64,000 bases of DNA. It comes from Modicisalibacter sp033446685 (GTDB lineage Bacteria > Pseudomonadota > Gammaproteobacteria > Pseudomonadales > Halomonadaceae). The notes under the pieces are model-generated. The model did not search any database, was not told where the DNA came from, and saw only the letters and a program-made list of their open reading frames with translations. The translations under genes and the position numbers were made by a program. Each line of letters starts with the position of its first letter. Within the stretch, counting starts at the first letter, position 1. Shown piece after piece: positions 25,861 through 38,704 of this stretch. The stretch lies in NCBI RefSeq assembly GCF_033446685.1, contig NZ_JAWQLY010000009.1, positions 124,001 to 188,000 on the forward strand. The letters run 5' to 3'.

Positions 25861-27849
25861 GTGAAACGCGTGCTGCAATTGTTCGGCGCCGGTATCAAGT
25901 CGATGCACAAGCGATTGCTGCTCGGTCTGGCTCTGGGCTGGATTGTGATCGTGTTCGCCCTGCTGGTTTCGACCTGGTTCTCCGGCCAGCGCCAGATCCG
26001 CGAAGTCAACGACACCCACCTGAAATACGAAGCAACGCTCATCGCCGAGCAGGTCCAACAGGAATTATCGATGCGGCTCGATTCGCTGCAGCGGCTGGGC
26101 GGCATACTCGATCCGGACATGGTCGACAACGCAACCTACGTGCATGCCAAGCTGGCCCAGAACGACCCCTTGCTGGAGCTGTTCGATGCCCTGACCGTGA
26201 TCGGTCGCGACGGGCGGGTCGTTTCGCGCTGGCCCGAGCCCCGGAGTGGTGCGGACGTCGACGTCTCGGACCGGCTGTATTTTCGTTTCATACGCTCGGT
26301 GAGGCGCCCCTATGTCAGCGAGCCGTTCGTCAGCCGCTTCGATGATTCCCCGCTGATCATGCTGGGCGTGCCGCTGGAGGACTCGAGCGGCGATTTTCTG
26401 GGCATGGTCGGCGGTGTCATCGATATTCTCGACGGCAGCCTGTTCGATCGCTTGCGGCGTATCCGTATCGGTAGCGAAGGTCACGCCAGGATACTCACGT
26501 CGTCGGGACGGGTACTGGTTCACCCGCAAAGCAGCTGGATTCTCGAGTCGGCCCCGTCCGCCGAACAGAACCCCTGGCTGGATCTCGCGCTCTCCGGCTG
26601 GGAGGGCACCGCGCTGGGGCCCACCATCGACGGCAACATGGCGTTGCAGGCCTATGAGCAGGTGTGGCTGGCCAACTGGGTGGTCGGCGTATTCCTACCG
26701 CGCGAACAGGCCTATGCGCCACTGGAATGGTTCGTACGGCACCTGTGGCTGGTCGGCGGCATCACGGTGCTGGTCATGCTGGCGTTGCTCTGGTGGCTGC
26801 TCAATCAGGCCTTGAGGCCGTTGCACAGCCTGGAGTGCCAGATCGAGGCGGTCGGCCAGGGGCACCGGGATTTCGTCGACGTCGATACCCGCGCACTGGA
26901 GATTCAACGGGTCGCCGATACTTTCAATCGCATGGCGCAAAGCCGGCGCGAGACGGAGAGCCGGCTGCACGACCGTCAGGCCTTTCTCGATGCCGTGCTG
27001 GCGTCGTCGCCGGTGGGGATGTTCGTCTATAACCTCGATGGCGAGATTCGCTACGTCAACCCGGCGATGGTGGCGCTGACCGGGTATAGCCTGGAGCAAT
27101 TCCGCTCGCGGGGACACGCCGAGCGCGCCCATCCCGCCGACCGCGACGATGTCGCCGATCTGTGGCGCTCGAGCCTGAGCTCGGGGCGCGACTTCCAGCG
27201 CCAGTACCGCTATCTCAAGGCCAACGGCGAAGTGATCTGGGTCGAATCCCATGCCTCGCTGGTGCGTATGGAGTCCGGAGCGCCGCTGGGGTTCGTCGGC
27301 ACCCTCAAGGACATCACCGAGCATCAGCAGGTCGCCGCGCTCCAGCGCTGGGAAGCCGAGCACGACCCGCTTACGGGCCTGCTCAATCGGCGCGGCTTCG
27401 AACGCCGGCTCGACGAGGCCCTGGCCGATTGGGTCAAGGGGCGCGTCCCGGCGGCGCTGATCCTGTTCGATCTAGATCACTTCAAGCCGATCAACGACGA
27501 AGGCGGCCATGCGTTGGGCGATGAGATGCTCAAGATGATTGCCGATACGATCGCCACCAAGGTTCGCAAAAGCGATTTCCTGGCTCGCTACGGCGGCGAC
27601 GAGTTCGCCGTGCTCATGCCGGGTTGCGGCCTGGAGCAGGCGCGGCAGACGGCCGAGGCGCTGCGCCGGACGGTGGAAACCCTGAGTGTCGAACATGCGG
27701 GCAAGCGCTACCGCGTGACGCTCAGCCTGGGCGTGACGGACCTGCATGGCGGTGACAGCGACAGCGACCACCCCATGCGCCGCGCCGACCAGGCGAGTTA
27801 TCTGGCCAAGGAGCAGGGGCGTAACCGTATCGTGGTGACCGATGCCTGA
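25861..27849 (+). CDS. membrane diguanylate cyclase: Cache-HAMP-PAS-GGDEF
   Basis: About 662 residues. It has a transmembrane helix (RLLLGLALGWIVIVFALLVSTWF), a periplasmic Cache-type sensor (to about 300), a second helix (LVGGITVLVMLALLWWLLNQ), HAMP, PAS (about 380-495) and GGDEF (about 505-660). The catalytic RYGGDEFAVL is intact. RKSD lies five residues earlier and forms the RxxD inhibitory site, so product-inhibited c-di-GMP synthesis is expected. The start is uncertain: TTG 25837, GTG 25861 (chosen because AGGGTGG lies upstream) or ATG 25903. No neighbour shares its transcript. Confidence 0.9.
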   Translation: MKRVLQLFGAGIKSMHKRLLLGLALGWIVIVFALLVSTWFSGQRQIREVNDTHLKYEATLIAEQVQQELSMRLDSLQRLGGILDPDMVDNATYVHAKLAQNDPLLELFDALTVIGRDGRVVSRWPEPRSGADVDVSDRLYFRFIRSVRRPYVSEPFVSRFDDSPLIMLGVPLEDSSGDFLGMVGGVIDILDGSLFDRLRRIRIGSEGHARILTSSGRVLVHPQSSWILESAPSAEQNPWLDLALSGWEGTALGPTIDGNMALQAYEQVWLANWVVGVFLPREQAYAPLEWFVRHLWLVGGITVLVMLALLWWLLNQALRPLHSLECQIEAVGQGHRDFVDVDTRALEIQRVADTFNRMAQSRRETESRLHDRQAFLDAVLASSPVGMFVYNLDGEIRYVNPAMVALTGYSLEQFRSRGHAERAHPADRDDVADLWRSSLSSGRDFQRQYRYLKANGEVIWVESHASLVRMESGAPLGFVGTLKDITEHQQVAALQRWEAEHDPLTGLLNRRGFERRLDEALADWVKGRVPAALILFDLDHFKPINDEGGHALGDEMLKMIADTIATKVRKSDFLARYGGDEFAVLMPGCGLEQARQTAEALRRTVETLSVEHAGKRYRVTLSLGVTDLHGGDSDSDHPMRRADQASYLAKEQGRNRIVVTDA

Positions 27850-28176
27850 ACGCGGCGAGTCTGGACGAGGTCGCCGCGCATTTCTGGTCGATGGTGCATG
27901 GAAAAATCTGGTCGTTTGATATGGTTATTTAATATTTATTAAGAATAATCGTCCTTCATTTTAACCTGTGTTTAAAGCTGAAGCGGAGCAGCTGAGCCCA
28001 TCCCTGATGCATATTTGCGAAACGTTAAACACCCTTCTACTCTTGATTCGACAGCACGGAAACGCTGTTGGCTAACGGCCGTGCCGCTAGCGTAATAGAG
28101 GGATTTGTTACGCCAGTTGGGTTCGCAATGGTGAACATCTCCTTGTCAGTGAAACCGAGTAGTAAGGAGAAAGGAA
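27850..28176. other. 327-base AT-rich intergenic region, promoter region of the KGG-repeat gene
   Basis: No coding frame is seen. Composition is clearly AT-rich around 27900-27970. GCACGG (28054-28059) and CCGTGC (28079-28084) can form a hairpin in the presumed leader. TTGATA at about 27916 lacks a well-spaced -10. The gene's Shine-Dalgarno site is strong (AAGGAGAAAGG). Confidence 0.6.
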
Positions 28177-28533
28177 ATGGCTGATAAGCAGAATTCAAAG
28201 TCAGGCAAGATGTCGGTAAACGAAGCGGGCAAGAAAGGCGGAGAAACCACCTCCAAGACTCACGATAAGGAGTTCTACGAAGAGATCGGTCACAAGGGCG
28301 GTCAGGAAAGCGGAGGCAACTTCGCCAACGACCCCGAGCGAGCTTCCGAGGCTGGTCAGAAAGGTGGGCATAACAGTGGCGGCAACTTTGCCAACGACCG
28401 CGAGAAGGCATCGGAAGCAGGGCAGAAAGGTGGCCATAACAGCGGTGGAAACTTCGCTAACGATCCTGAAAAGGCTTCTGAAGCCGGCCAAAAGGGCGGC
28501 AAGAACAGCAACAGTGGTGGTCGTAAATCTTAA
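28177..28533 (+). CDS. KGG-repeat stress-induced protein (GsiB/con-10 type)
   Basis: The 118-residue, highly hydrophilic protein is made of repeated units of the form GNFANDPEKASEAGQKGG-(H/K)NS. At least three near-identical copies follow a divergent N-terminal unit (HKGGQESGG). This is the KGG repeat of GsiB/con-10 stress proteins, which resemble LEA/hydrophilin proteins protecting against drying, heat or osmotic stress. No signal peptide or enzyme motif is present. A strong terminator follows. Near-identical DNA repeats make copy-number change possible. Confidence 0.85.
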   Translation: MADKQNSKSGKMSVNEAGKKGGETTSKTHDKEFYEEIGHKGGQESGGNFANDPERASEAGQKGGHNSGGNFANDREKASEAGQKGGHNSGGNFANDPEKASEAGQKGGKNSNSGGRKS

Positions 28534-28594
28534 TCTTGCCAACCGACAGTCTTGCTAAGAAGGCTTATTGAAGCCTCGAAGAAAGTACCATACG

Positions 28595-28625
28595 CTGCCG
28601 GCAGCCTGCTGCCGGCAGTTTTTTG
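28595..28625 (+). terminator. Rho-independent terminator of the KGG-repeat gene
   Basis: CTGCCGGCAG occurs twice around CCTG; being itself self-complementary it forms a 10-bp stem, followed by TTTTTTG. Confidence 0.9.
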
Positions 28626-28657
28626 TTTTACGGGTTTTCAGTCGCACACTCAACTGC

Positions 28658-29065
28658 TCAATACTGAAGGGCTTTGCTGATATAGCGCTCGCCCTGCATC
28701 ATCAGGCGGATGGCCAGCGGCAGCTCGTCGGGGTCGCCCTTGAGCACATAACCCTGGGCGCCGGCGGCCATGGCCTGCTCGGCATAGTGGCGTTCGCCGT
28801 GGCCGGACAAAATGGCGCACGGCAGTTCGGGATAGCGGGCTTTCAGCGAAGTGACGAGATCGAGCCCACTGAGCCCGGGCAGCGACAAGTCGATTAGCAC
28901 GAGATCGGGTGAAGCCTCAGCGAGGTTTTCCAGAGCCGCCTCACCGGAACTGGCGGTGGCGCAGACTTCCAGGTCCGCTTCCTGGGAAATGAATTCATTG
29001 AGCATCTCCTGCATGATGAGATGATCTTCGACGACGAAGATGCGTGCCACGTTCTCTTTGGCCAT
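28658..29065 (-). CDS. stand-alone receiver-domain response regulator
   Basis: The 135-residue protein is a single REC domain: acidic pair in FVVEDH, phospho-acceptor Asp in LVLIDLSLPGLSG, conserved Ser in AILSGHG and Lys in YVLKGD. The closest match by eye is the receiver of NarL/FixJ-type regulators, but no helix-turn-helix follows. It may act through protein contacts or as a phosphate sink. It lies 50 bases downstream of the CheB-CheR-histidine kinase gene on the same strand and is presumably its partner. Confidence 0.88.
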   Translation of the reverse strand: MAKENVARIFVVEDHLIMQEMLNEFISQEADLEVCATASSGEAALENLAEASPDLVLIDLSLPGLSGLDLVTSLKARYPELPCAILSGHGERHYAEQAMAAGAQGYVLKGDPDELPLAIRLMMQGERYISKALQY

Positions 29066-29115
29066 TGTTCAATCCTTTGAAACCTACGGCGAAATTACCG
29101 GAAAATGTCAGGAAA

Positions 29116-32787
<3,672 letters not shown>

Positions 32788-32976
32788 CGGCGTTCCAATC
32801 CTCGCTCATCGCCCGGCTAGCGGGTCTGCTATAGCTCCCATCCTCAAGCATCCCGGCTCGTAGTGCCAGGGCGAACCGGCGCATCGGAGCGCAGCTATAA
32901 CGTTATATAAGCCCTGAGCAGCAAACGCGCCACGGACGCCATGACCGTGACCGCGGCACGTTCCCGGCGAGCGCGC

Positions 32977-33001
32977 AAAAAAAGCGCCCCGGGAGGAGCG
33001 C
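32977..33001 (-). terminator. Rho-independent terminator (minus strand)
   Basis: Read on the minus strand, GCGCTCC-TCCC-GGGGCGC (one G-T pair) is followed by seven T. It lies just after the membrane-protein gene at 33020-33652. Confidence 0.85.
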
Positions 33002-33019
33002 CGTGGCGTAGGGAGTCGG

Positions 33020-33652
33020 CTATTCCTGGCTAGAAAAGCTAGCGTTCAGCTGGCCGATCTGGTGGATATCGTGCATGTACATGTCGAACTTCGCCAGGAG
33101 ATGCGTAAGCACGATCAAGCTATAAACCAGCAACATCAAGACGAGGCTACTATTGGCCCACGTCAGGTAATCAATCGAAACTTCATAGGCAATGGTGTAA
33201 ACGCTCAAGCCACCCAGAAAAAGCACTGCGAGCGAGTTGAAAATGATAACCGTAAGTAGCGTGCCCCTGATATCCACTGCCGGCGGATTCGTTTTCCAGA
33301 AGGAAAGATGAAGGATCTTTATCCTGCCATTTACGACAATGTTGTTTTTCCGGCGCAGCAATGCTTCCGCCTTGTCTTGAGGTTTTTCTGCGCTAAAGGC
33401 AGTCAATACCATGCGCGGATCAATATCGGGTCCGTAAATGGCCTTTACCGCTTGAATGAAGCCTGAAGATTCACCGGTTCGTGCATGTTCATCGGCCTTG
33501 AGCGCCAGACTTTTTAGAACTTGTCTGCGCGCATGGGTCTTTTCGTCTTCCTCTTCGATGCTCTGACTCTGATTGCAATAGATGTCGTAGAGTTGGTAGA
33601 TGGAGAGGGCAACGCCAACGTAAATCAGAAACAGTATCGAGAGTTCCAGCAT
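33020..33652 (-). CDS. membrane protein of unknown function
   Basis: About 210 residues starting at the ATG at 33652, preceded by AAAGGA; the longer frame from 33775 has a non-hydrophobic, unlikely N-terminus. There is one N-terminal helix (LSILFLIYVGVALSIYQLYD), a hydrophilic region of ~110 residues rich in charged residues, and two more helices near the C-terminus (TVIIFNSLAVLFLGGLSVYTI and LVLMLLVYSLIVLTHLLA). No recognised domain. Its DNA is more AT-rich than its neighbours, which may indicate recent acquisition. Confidence 0.65.
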   Translation of the reverse strand: MLELSILFLIYVGVALSIYQLYDIYCNQSQSIEEEDEKTHARRQVLKSLALKADEHARTGESSGFIQAVKAIYGPDIDPRMVLTAFSAEKPQDKAEALLRRKNNIVVNGRIKILHLSFWKTNPPAVDIRGTLLTVIIFNSLAVLFLGGLSVYTIAYEVSIDYLTWANSSLVLMLLVYSLIVLTHLLAKFDMYMHDIHQIGQLNASFSSQE

Positions 33653-33805
33653 GTCGATGCATCCTTTAACCGGGTGTGTCACCGCGTGGAATGATAGTGC
33701 CCCTCTTGTGTCACCCAAATCAATTGATAAGGCCCGTGTGCGATGTTTTACCGCACCCGATCGTATCGGGCTCAACTATAGATGATCGTCCTGGCCTGGC
33801 GGGCG

Positions 33806-34549
33806 CTACAGCAGGGTGGACTTCCCAACCAGTACCACGCCGAAAGCGATCAGCATCAATAGGATCACTTTGCGGAAGGTCTCCGCGTCCATGCGTTGGC
33901 GCACGAAGCCGCCAAGCTTGGTGCCCAGGTAGACCGGGATCAGTCCCGCCAGGGAAATCCAGATCGTCTCGAGCGTCATCAGCCCGAGCTTAGACAGGCC
34001 TAGTGCCATCACGATGCTCGAAAGGCTGAAGGAGATATTGATCGTCTGAATGAAGCGTTGGGGATCGAGTCGCAGGGCGAGCAGAAAGGGCAGCACCGGC
34101 ATCACCTGCGAACCGGTCATGCCATTGATCATTCCGGTGAGAAAGCCCGAAAGCGGCGCAAGCTTGCGACCGAGGCTGTCCGGGATCGGCCGGCCGGGAC
34201 GAAACAGCGTGAACGTGCCGTAGCCGATCAGCACCATCCCCAGAATGGCCCCGGCGACCAGGCTGTCGATGAGATCGAGCACGGCAAGGCCGAGCAGCAA
34301 ACCCGGGATGGTAGCCACGAACATCGGCCAGAAACGCTTGGTGGTTTCCCGGAAGTGCCCGGCCTGAACCATGACGATGGCGTTGCTGATCAGCGAGGGG
34401 ATGATGACCAGCGGCATGGCGGACTTCAGACCCAGGCCGAGCGCCAGTATCGGCAGCGCCGAGGTCGAGAATCCCAGGCCGGTAGCCCCTTTGACAAAGG
34501 CCGCCACGAGATAGGCACAGGCGATGATGGCGATCGTTTCAGCGGTCAC
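33806..34549 (-). CDS. TauE/SafE family sulfite/organosulfonate exporter-like permease
   Basis: About 247 residues and eight predicted transmembrane helices. The N-terminal ACAYLVAAFVKGATGLGFSTSALPILAL and the mid-protein GFLTGMINGMTGSQVMPVLPFLLAL are the two family repeats. Members export sulfite, sulfoacetate or related anions, or import other small organics; the substrate here is unknown. The frame continues to an ATG at 34618, but the extra residues are polar and lack a ribosome site. The GTG at 34549 gives the usual family length. This start is a choice, not certain. Confidence 0.82.
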   Translation of the reverse strand: MTAETIAIIACAYLVAAFVKGATGLGFSTSALPILALGLGLKSAMPLVIIPSLISNAIVMVQAGHFRETTKRFWPMFVATIPGLLLGLAVLDLIDSLVAGAILGMVLIGYGTFTLFRPGRPIPDSLGRKLAPLSGFLTGMINGMTGSQVMPVLPFLLALRLDPQRFIQTINISFSLSSIVMALGLSKLGLMTLETIWISLAGLIPVYLGTKLGGFVRQRMDAETFRKVILLMLIAFGVVLVGKSTLL

Positions 34550-34807
34550 AACGCATCCGGGCTCGCGGTAGGGCTCGCTCGGCAGTGTGCGCCGGCCGGC
34601 ACTGCTTGGCAATCGCATGGCAGGCGTGAAACGAGGACGGGGCTTGTCATGAAGCGTGTGCCCAGCAACCCGGACGTTCGAAACGCCAGCGAGCGCAGCC
34701 TGATGCCCATGTTAAGGAGAATGGCTAAAGACAGTGAGCAAGAGGCCGCTTCTCGCTCACCCATTGCTAGGGCGTCCACAGGTTGGCTCAGGACGCAACT
34801 GGAGCTA

Positions 34808-36427
34808 TCAAGGGCGCACGCCGGGAATTGCAAGGGGTCGGTCCAGGGCGGTAAGCACGGCGGAATCGCGTTGATAGACATCCGGTCGAAAGGTGACGAG
34901 CCCATATTCGTTCGCCTGGGCAGTCCAGTAACTTAGTATGAGCGGCAGCGTCCGAGCCAGGGGAACATTACGGGTCTGACCGGTGGCAAGCAGCGACGGG
35001 AGATGCTGAGCGGTGCCGGTATCGTCGAACAGCAGTTGAACGAGTTCCTGAACCTGTTGGACCCGGATACAGCCCGAGCTGAAGGCACGTTGCTCCTGGT
35101 CGAACAGGGCTTGCGCAGGGGTGTCGTGGAGGTAGACGGAATGGGAGTTGGGGAAGCGGATCGCGACCCTGCCGAGCGCATTGTCGGGGCCGGCCGTCTG
35201 GCGTAGCGTTACGTTGCCGGGACGGGCCCAATCGATGAGGCCTGGATCGAGCGGGCGCCCCGCGGGATCCAGTACCTGTATGCGATGACGTGCCAGGTAG
35301 CCAATGTCGCGCCGCACCTCAGGCAATACGTCCTGGCGCAGGATCGTCGGCGGGATGGTCCAGGTAGGATTGACCGTGACATGGGTGATCTCGGAGCGTA
35401 GCGAAGGGGTCTGTCGGTAAGGCTTCCCGACCACGATCCGGGTGCGCCAGATCCGCCCGTCGGGCCGGAAATAGCTGAGCCGGTAGCCGGCGATATCGAC
35501 CAGTACGAAAGTGTCAGGCAAATCGTGGAGTAGCCAGCGTGCTCGCTCGAGGTTGACCCGTATCTGGTCTATGCGGGCTGCTACCGGGACATTGAGTGCG
35601 GCCCGGGTCCGTGAGCCAACGATACCGTCGGTCTGCAGTAGATGGCGCTGCTGGAAGTCGCGAACCGCCGCGGCCAAGGCTTCGTCATAATACTTCGGCG
35701 GCGAAGAGGGGGCCTCGGTGGGGGATCGTGTCGCCTCGCCGGTCATTGCCAGCCGCTGACGCAGAAGCAGAACGTCTTCATGCGTCTCGCCTGGGCGCAG
35801 CGATTGCTCCCGGGGTGGGAGTGTCGGCCAGCCGCCAAGAGCCTGGATCTGGCGATACTTGGCGAGTGCCGAGCGCAGCCTTTCATAGGGCGGGTAGGGT
35901 GGCCTTGCATCGGCGAAGACCTGCGAGAACCGGCGGGTATCGATGGCCGCCGATACGACCGAGGGGTCCAGCCTCGCTTCCGCGACAGGAACCTCCCAGC
36001 GGGGATTGACGGCATAGGGGTCGACCTTGCCACGCTGCAGATGACGCAGTGCCAGCAGCAAGGTACGAGTCGCGTTTATATCGAAGCGCGCCAGTTGCGT
36101 CACTGACCGCGTACCGTGCGCTTGCCGATATTCGGCCTTGAGGGTATCCGGTGCATAGTCGGCCGGATCGAGGCCGTCATCGGCCAGCGTGGACAAGGCG
36201 TCGATGAACGCTGCAAGGGTTGCCTCATCACCCCATGCCGGTCTGAAACCGTCTCGTGCATAGATCTCTTGAAGCAGCCGATCACCGTCTGGCAAGTAAC
36301 GGGCAATGGCCTCTTCGATACTTTCCGATCCCGGCTCGCCGCTTCCATGTGCCGATACAGCGAAGCATGCCAGCAGCAGCAACAGCCACCGCGGCAGAGT
36401 TTTACTTGCCATTATTCGCAGGCCCAT
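34808..36427 (-). CDS. L,D-transpeptidase, YcbB/LdtD-like
   Basis: About 539 residues. It has a signal peptide (LPRWLLLLLACFAVSAHGSG), an N-terminal scaffold, a peptidoglycan-binding domain (about 255-310; AVRDFQQRHLLQTDGIVGSRTRAALN) and a YkuD catalytic domain (about 320-480). The active site is His in YLHDTPA and Cys in SSGCIRV. It would form 3-3 cross-links in peptidoglycan, a path independent of penicillin-binding proteins and used in envelope stress. The start at 36427 is chosen for GAGGT spacing; 36454 and 36412 are alternatives. A second L,D-transpeptidase-family gene diverges 100 bases away. Confidence 0.88.
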   Translation of the reverse strand: MGLRIMASKTLPRWLLLLLACFAVSAHGSGEPGSESIEEAIARYLPDGDRLLQEIYARDGFRPAWGDEATLAAFIDALSTLADDGLDPADYAPDTLKAEYRQAHGTRSVTQLARFDINATRTLLLALRHLQRGKVDPYAVNPRWEVPVAEARLDPSVVSAAIDTRRFSQVFADARPPYPPYERLRSALAKYRQIQALGGWPTLPPREQSLRPGETHEDVLLLRQRLAMTGEATRSPTEAPSSPPKYYDEALAAAVRDFQQRHLLQTDGIVGSRTRAALNVPVAARIDQIRVNLERARWLLHDLPDTFVLVDIAGYRLSYFRPDGRIWRTRIVVGKPYRQTPSLRSEITHVTVNPTWTIPPTILRQDVLPEVRRDIGYLARHRIQVLDPAGRPLDPGLIDWARPGNVTLRQTAGPDNALGRVAIRFPNSHSVYLHDTPAQALFDQEQRAFSSGCIRVQQVQELVQLLFDDTGTAQHLPSLLATGQTRNVPLARTLPLILSYWTAQANEYGLVTFRPDVYQRDSAVLTALDRPLAIPGVRP

Positions 36428-36526
36428 TAGGCATACCTCGCTGGTTTTCGGCATGTCGATCCTCGATGCCTCGGGTACTATCTCAGTAGCCATTGTCTGG
36501 CGTGTTCCAGGAAAGGTACCGTTTTC

Positions 36527-37261
36527 ATGTTACGTATCCCTGCACTATCTTCATTGGCCGTTGCGCTGGCCTGCGTCCTGCTATCATCGGCGCCGGCGGC
36601 CCGGGCCGGGGAGTTCCTGTCCCGGGTCGGCGGCGTCACCATGCACGTCTCTCGGGCCCAGACGCTGGCCCATACGCTATCCCGGTTGGCCCCCGATGCC
36701 AGTAGTCGCGCGCTGCGTTTGGCGGCGCGAGCCATTTCTTGCGCCGAACCGGACGCCGAGCGGCTGGCCGTCATCGATTACTCTCTGCCGTCTACACAGC
36801 CCCGGCTATGGGTCTTCGATCTCATTTCCCGCACGCTGGCATTCAAGGAGCTCGTCGCGCATGGTCGTGGATCCGGCAATAATCGGGCGACGACCTTTTC
36901 CAACGTGCCCGATAGCTGGCAGTCGAGCCTGGGCCTGTTTAGGTCCCTGAATAGCTACCAAGGCAGGAACGGCTATTCTCTGCGGCTCGAAGGGCTGGAA
37001 CCGGGTGTCAATGATAAGGCCTTCGAGCGAGCCATCGTCATTCATGGCGCGGATTATGTGGATGAGGCTTTCATCGAGCACACTGGACGGTTAGGTCGCA
37101 GCCACGGCTGTCCGGCGGTACGCGAAGAGATCGCCTCGCCGCTGATCGACAGCCTCAAGGACGGGCAGTATCTATTCGTCTACTATCCCGATGATGAGTG
37201 GCTAGAGAGTTCCACGTTCCTGCACTGCGAGGGGGCGACACCTCAACTGGCCAGCCAGTAG
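36527..37261 (+). CDS. murein L,D-transpeptidase catalytic-domain family protein
   Basis: The 244-residue exported protein has a signal peptide (SLAVALACVLLSSAPAARAG). It contains the short YkuD-like domain often annotated as murein L,D-transpeptidase catalytic domain: LWVFDLISRTLAFKELVAHGRGSG early, ERAIVIHGADYVDEAFIE with a catalytic His, and RLGRSHGCPAVRE with the catalytic Cys. AGGAAAGG precedes the ATG. It is divergent from the YcbB-like gene, so the two may share a control region. It is convergent with cbpM with a 4-base gap. Confidence 0.82.
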   Translation: MLRIPALSSLAVALACVLLSSAPAARAGEFLSRVGGVTMHVSRAQTLAHTLSRLAPDASSRALRLAARAISCAEPDAERLAVIDYSLPSTQPRLWVFDLISRTLAFKELVAHGRGSGNNRATTFSNVPDSWQSSLGLFRSLNSYQGRNGYSLRLEGLEPGVNDKAFERAIVIHGADYVDEAFIEHTGRLGRSHGCPAVREEIASPLIDSLKDGQYLFVYYPDDEWLESSTFLHCEGATPQLASQ

Positions 37262-37265
37262 CGGC

Positions 37266-37580
37266 TCACCTGGGGTCCAACCCAGCGGCCCGGAGCCGTG
37301 CCCTGAGGCGATCCACCTCCTCGAACAGGTCTGCCACGAGGGCGGCCAACTCGGGGTCGGCCTCGAAATCGAACTCCATCTGACGCAGGCGCCGAGCTCG
37401 GGTCAGGTCGCGACTGGTGAAGCGCCATTGCGAGGCGTAGCGCGTGCCATCACCGAGCATGCCGCTTTCGATCCGTTCCACCACCCATTGGCGCTTTACG
37501 GCGCAGGCGCGCGCGAATTCTTCCAGCGATAAACTGGTCTCGTCGAGTAACTCGCCGTTGACTGTATTTTTTTCAGTCAT
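37266..37580 (-). CDS. cbpM: chaperone modulator CbpM
   Basis: The 104-residue protein is of the CbpM/MerR-like fold: SLEEFARACAVKRQWVVERIESGML at the N-terminus and a C-terminal coiled helix (LAALVADLFEEVDRLRARLRAAGL). CbpM binds the J-domain of CbpA and inhibits its co-chaperone action. It lies 3 bases after cbpA, as in E. coli. Confidence 0.88.
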   Translation of the reverse strand: MTEKNTVNGELLDETSLSLEEFARACAVKRQWVVERIESGMLGDGTRYASQWRFTSRDLTRARRLRQMEFDFEADPELAALVADLFEEVDRLRARLRAAGLDPR

Positions 37581-37583
37581 GAC

Positions 37584-38525
37584 TCACCTCGTCTGACGCG
37601 GGTTGAACGGCATGTCACGCGCCATTGCCTCGTAGAACTGACGCGCCTTGTCGGTATTGGCCGGTGGTAGCACCACTTCCAGGATAAAATAGAGATCGCC
37701 GGGGGCGGAGCCGGGAATGCCGCGCCCTTTCAGGCGTAGCTTTCGTCCGCCCTGCGAGCCTTTGGGAATCTTCAGATGGACCTGGCCGGAGGGCGTGGGA
37801 ACGTCGATGGCGGCGCCGAGGGCCGCCTCCCAGGGGGCGACCCGCAGCGTCGCGAAGACATCCTTGCCCTCCACACGATAGTCGGGGGTCGGCGTGAAAT
37901 GCAGTTCCAGATACAAGTCGCCAGGCTCACCCCCGCCGACCCCCGGGTGGCCTTGACCCGCCAGGCGAATATGCTGACCCTCCTTGATGCCCTTGGGGAT
38001 ATGCACCTTGAGCTCGTGCTCATGCAACGAGACACGCCCCTGAGCGTCGGTCTGCGGTACATGTAGCGTCACGACGCGCGTTGCACCCTGATAGGCATCC
38101 TCCAGGTCGACGAAGATCCTGGCGTGGCGATCGCCACCGCGCATTTGATAGCCCTGGTGGCCGCGGGGCCCGGTGCCCCGGCCGGTATGACCGAACAAGT
38201 TGGCGAAGAAGTCGCTGAACTCGCCCAGGTCGACATCCTCGAAGCCGCTGCCCGAGAACTCGAAACCGGCATCCCAATCGGGAGGCGGATGGAACTCCTG
38301 CCCGGCGTGATAGCGCTCGCCAAGCTGGTCGTAGGCGGCCCGTTTCTCCGGGTCGGTGAGCACCGCCTTGGCCTCGTTGATCTCCTGCATGCGCAGCGCG
38401 GCATCGGGTTCCTTGCTGATATCGGGATGATACCTGCGCGCTAGCTTGCGATAAGCCTTCTTGATATCGGGAATGGCCGCGGTCTTATCGACTCCCAGCA
38501 CTTGGTAATAGTCCTTGAATTCCAC
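37584..38525 (-). CDS. cbpA: DnaJ-like co-chaperone CbpA (curved DNA-binding protein)
   Basis: About 313 residues. The J-domain (1-70) has FKDYYQVLGVDKTA and the HPD triad in RRYHPDISKEP. A Gly/Phe-rich linker and two beta-rich C-terminal substrate-binding domains follow, with no zinc-finger. That is type B DnaJ, as in CbpA. I use the GTG at 38525 (GGAG upstream), which gives the family N-terminus; a frame from 38564 adds 13 atypical residues. A class II-type FNR promoter is seen upstream at 38631-38672. Confidence 0.92.
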   Translation of the reverse strand: MEFKDYYQVLGVDKTAAIPDIKKAYRKLARRYHPDISKEPDAALRMQEINEAKAVLTDPEKRAAYDQLGERYHAGQEFHPPPDWDAGFEFSGSGFEDVDLGEFSDFFANLFGHTGRGTGPRGHQGYQMRGGDRHARIFVDLEDAYQGATRVVTLHVPQTDAQGRVSLHEHELKVHIPKGIKEGQHIRLAGQGHPGVGGGEPGDLYLELHFTPTPDYRVEGKDVFATLRVAPWEAALGAAIDVPTPSGQVHLKIPKGSQGGRKLRLKGRGIPGSAPGDLYFILEVVLPPANTDKARQFYEAMARDMPFNPRQTR

Positions 38526-38630
38526 GGAATCGCTCCACTCTCGATGGGCTACGTGGGGCGGCACACTGGTTGGCGAAGGAAATATTGGCTGGCCAGGTGT
38601 CGCTTCCTTTAACGTAAGGAAACCGCTTTC

Positions 38631-38672
38631 GTTTTAACGCGTCTTTCCGGTCGTGCGCTTGACCATCGTCAA
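38631..38672 (-). promoter_or_regulatory. FNR-type box and -10 element upstream of cbpA
   Basis: On the minus strand TTGACGATGGTCAA (38659-38672; TTGAC-N4-GTCAA, 8/10 to TTGAT-N4-ATCAA) is followed after 22 bases by TAAAAC (38631-38636, 4/6 to TATAAT). This spacing puts the box centre at about -41.5, the class II position. The predicted leader to cbpA is about 100 bases. Confidence 0.5.
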
Positions 38673-38704
38673 CAATCCAGGTGCTTGCTTGAACAACCAG
38701 GAAG

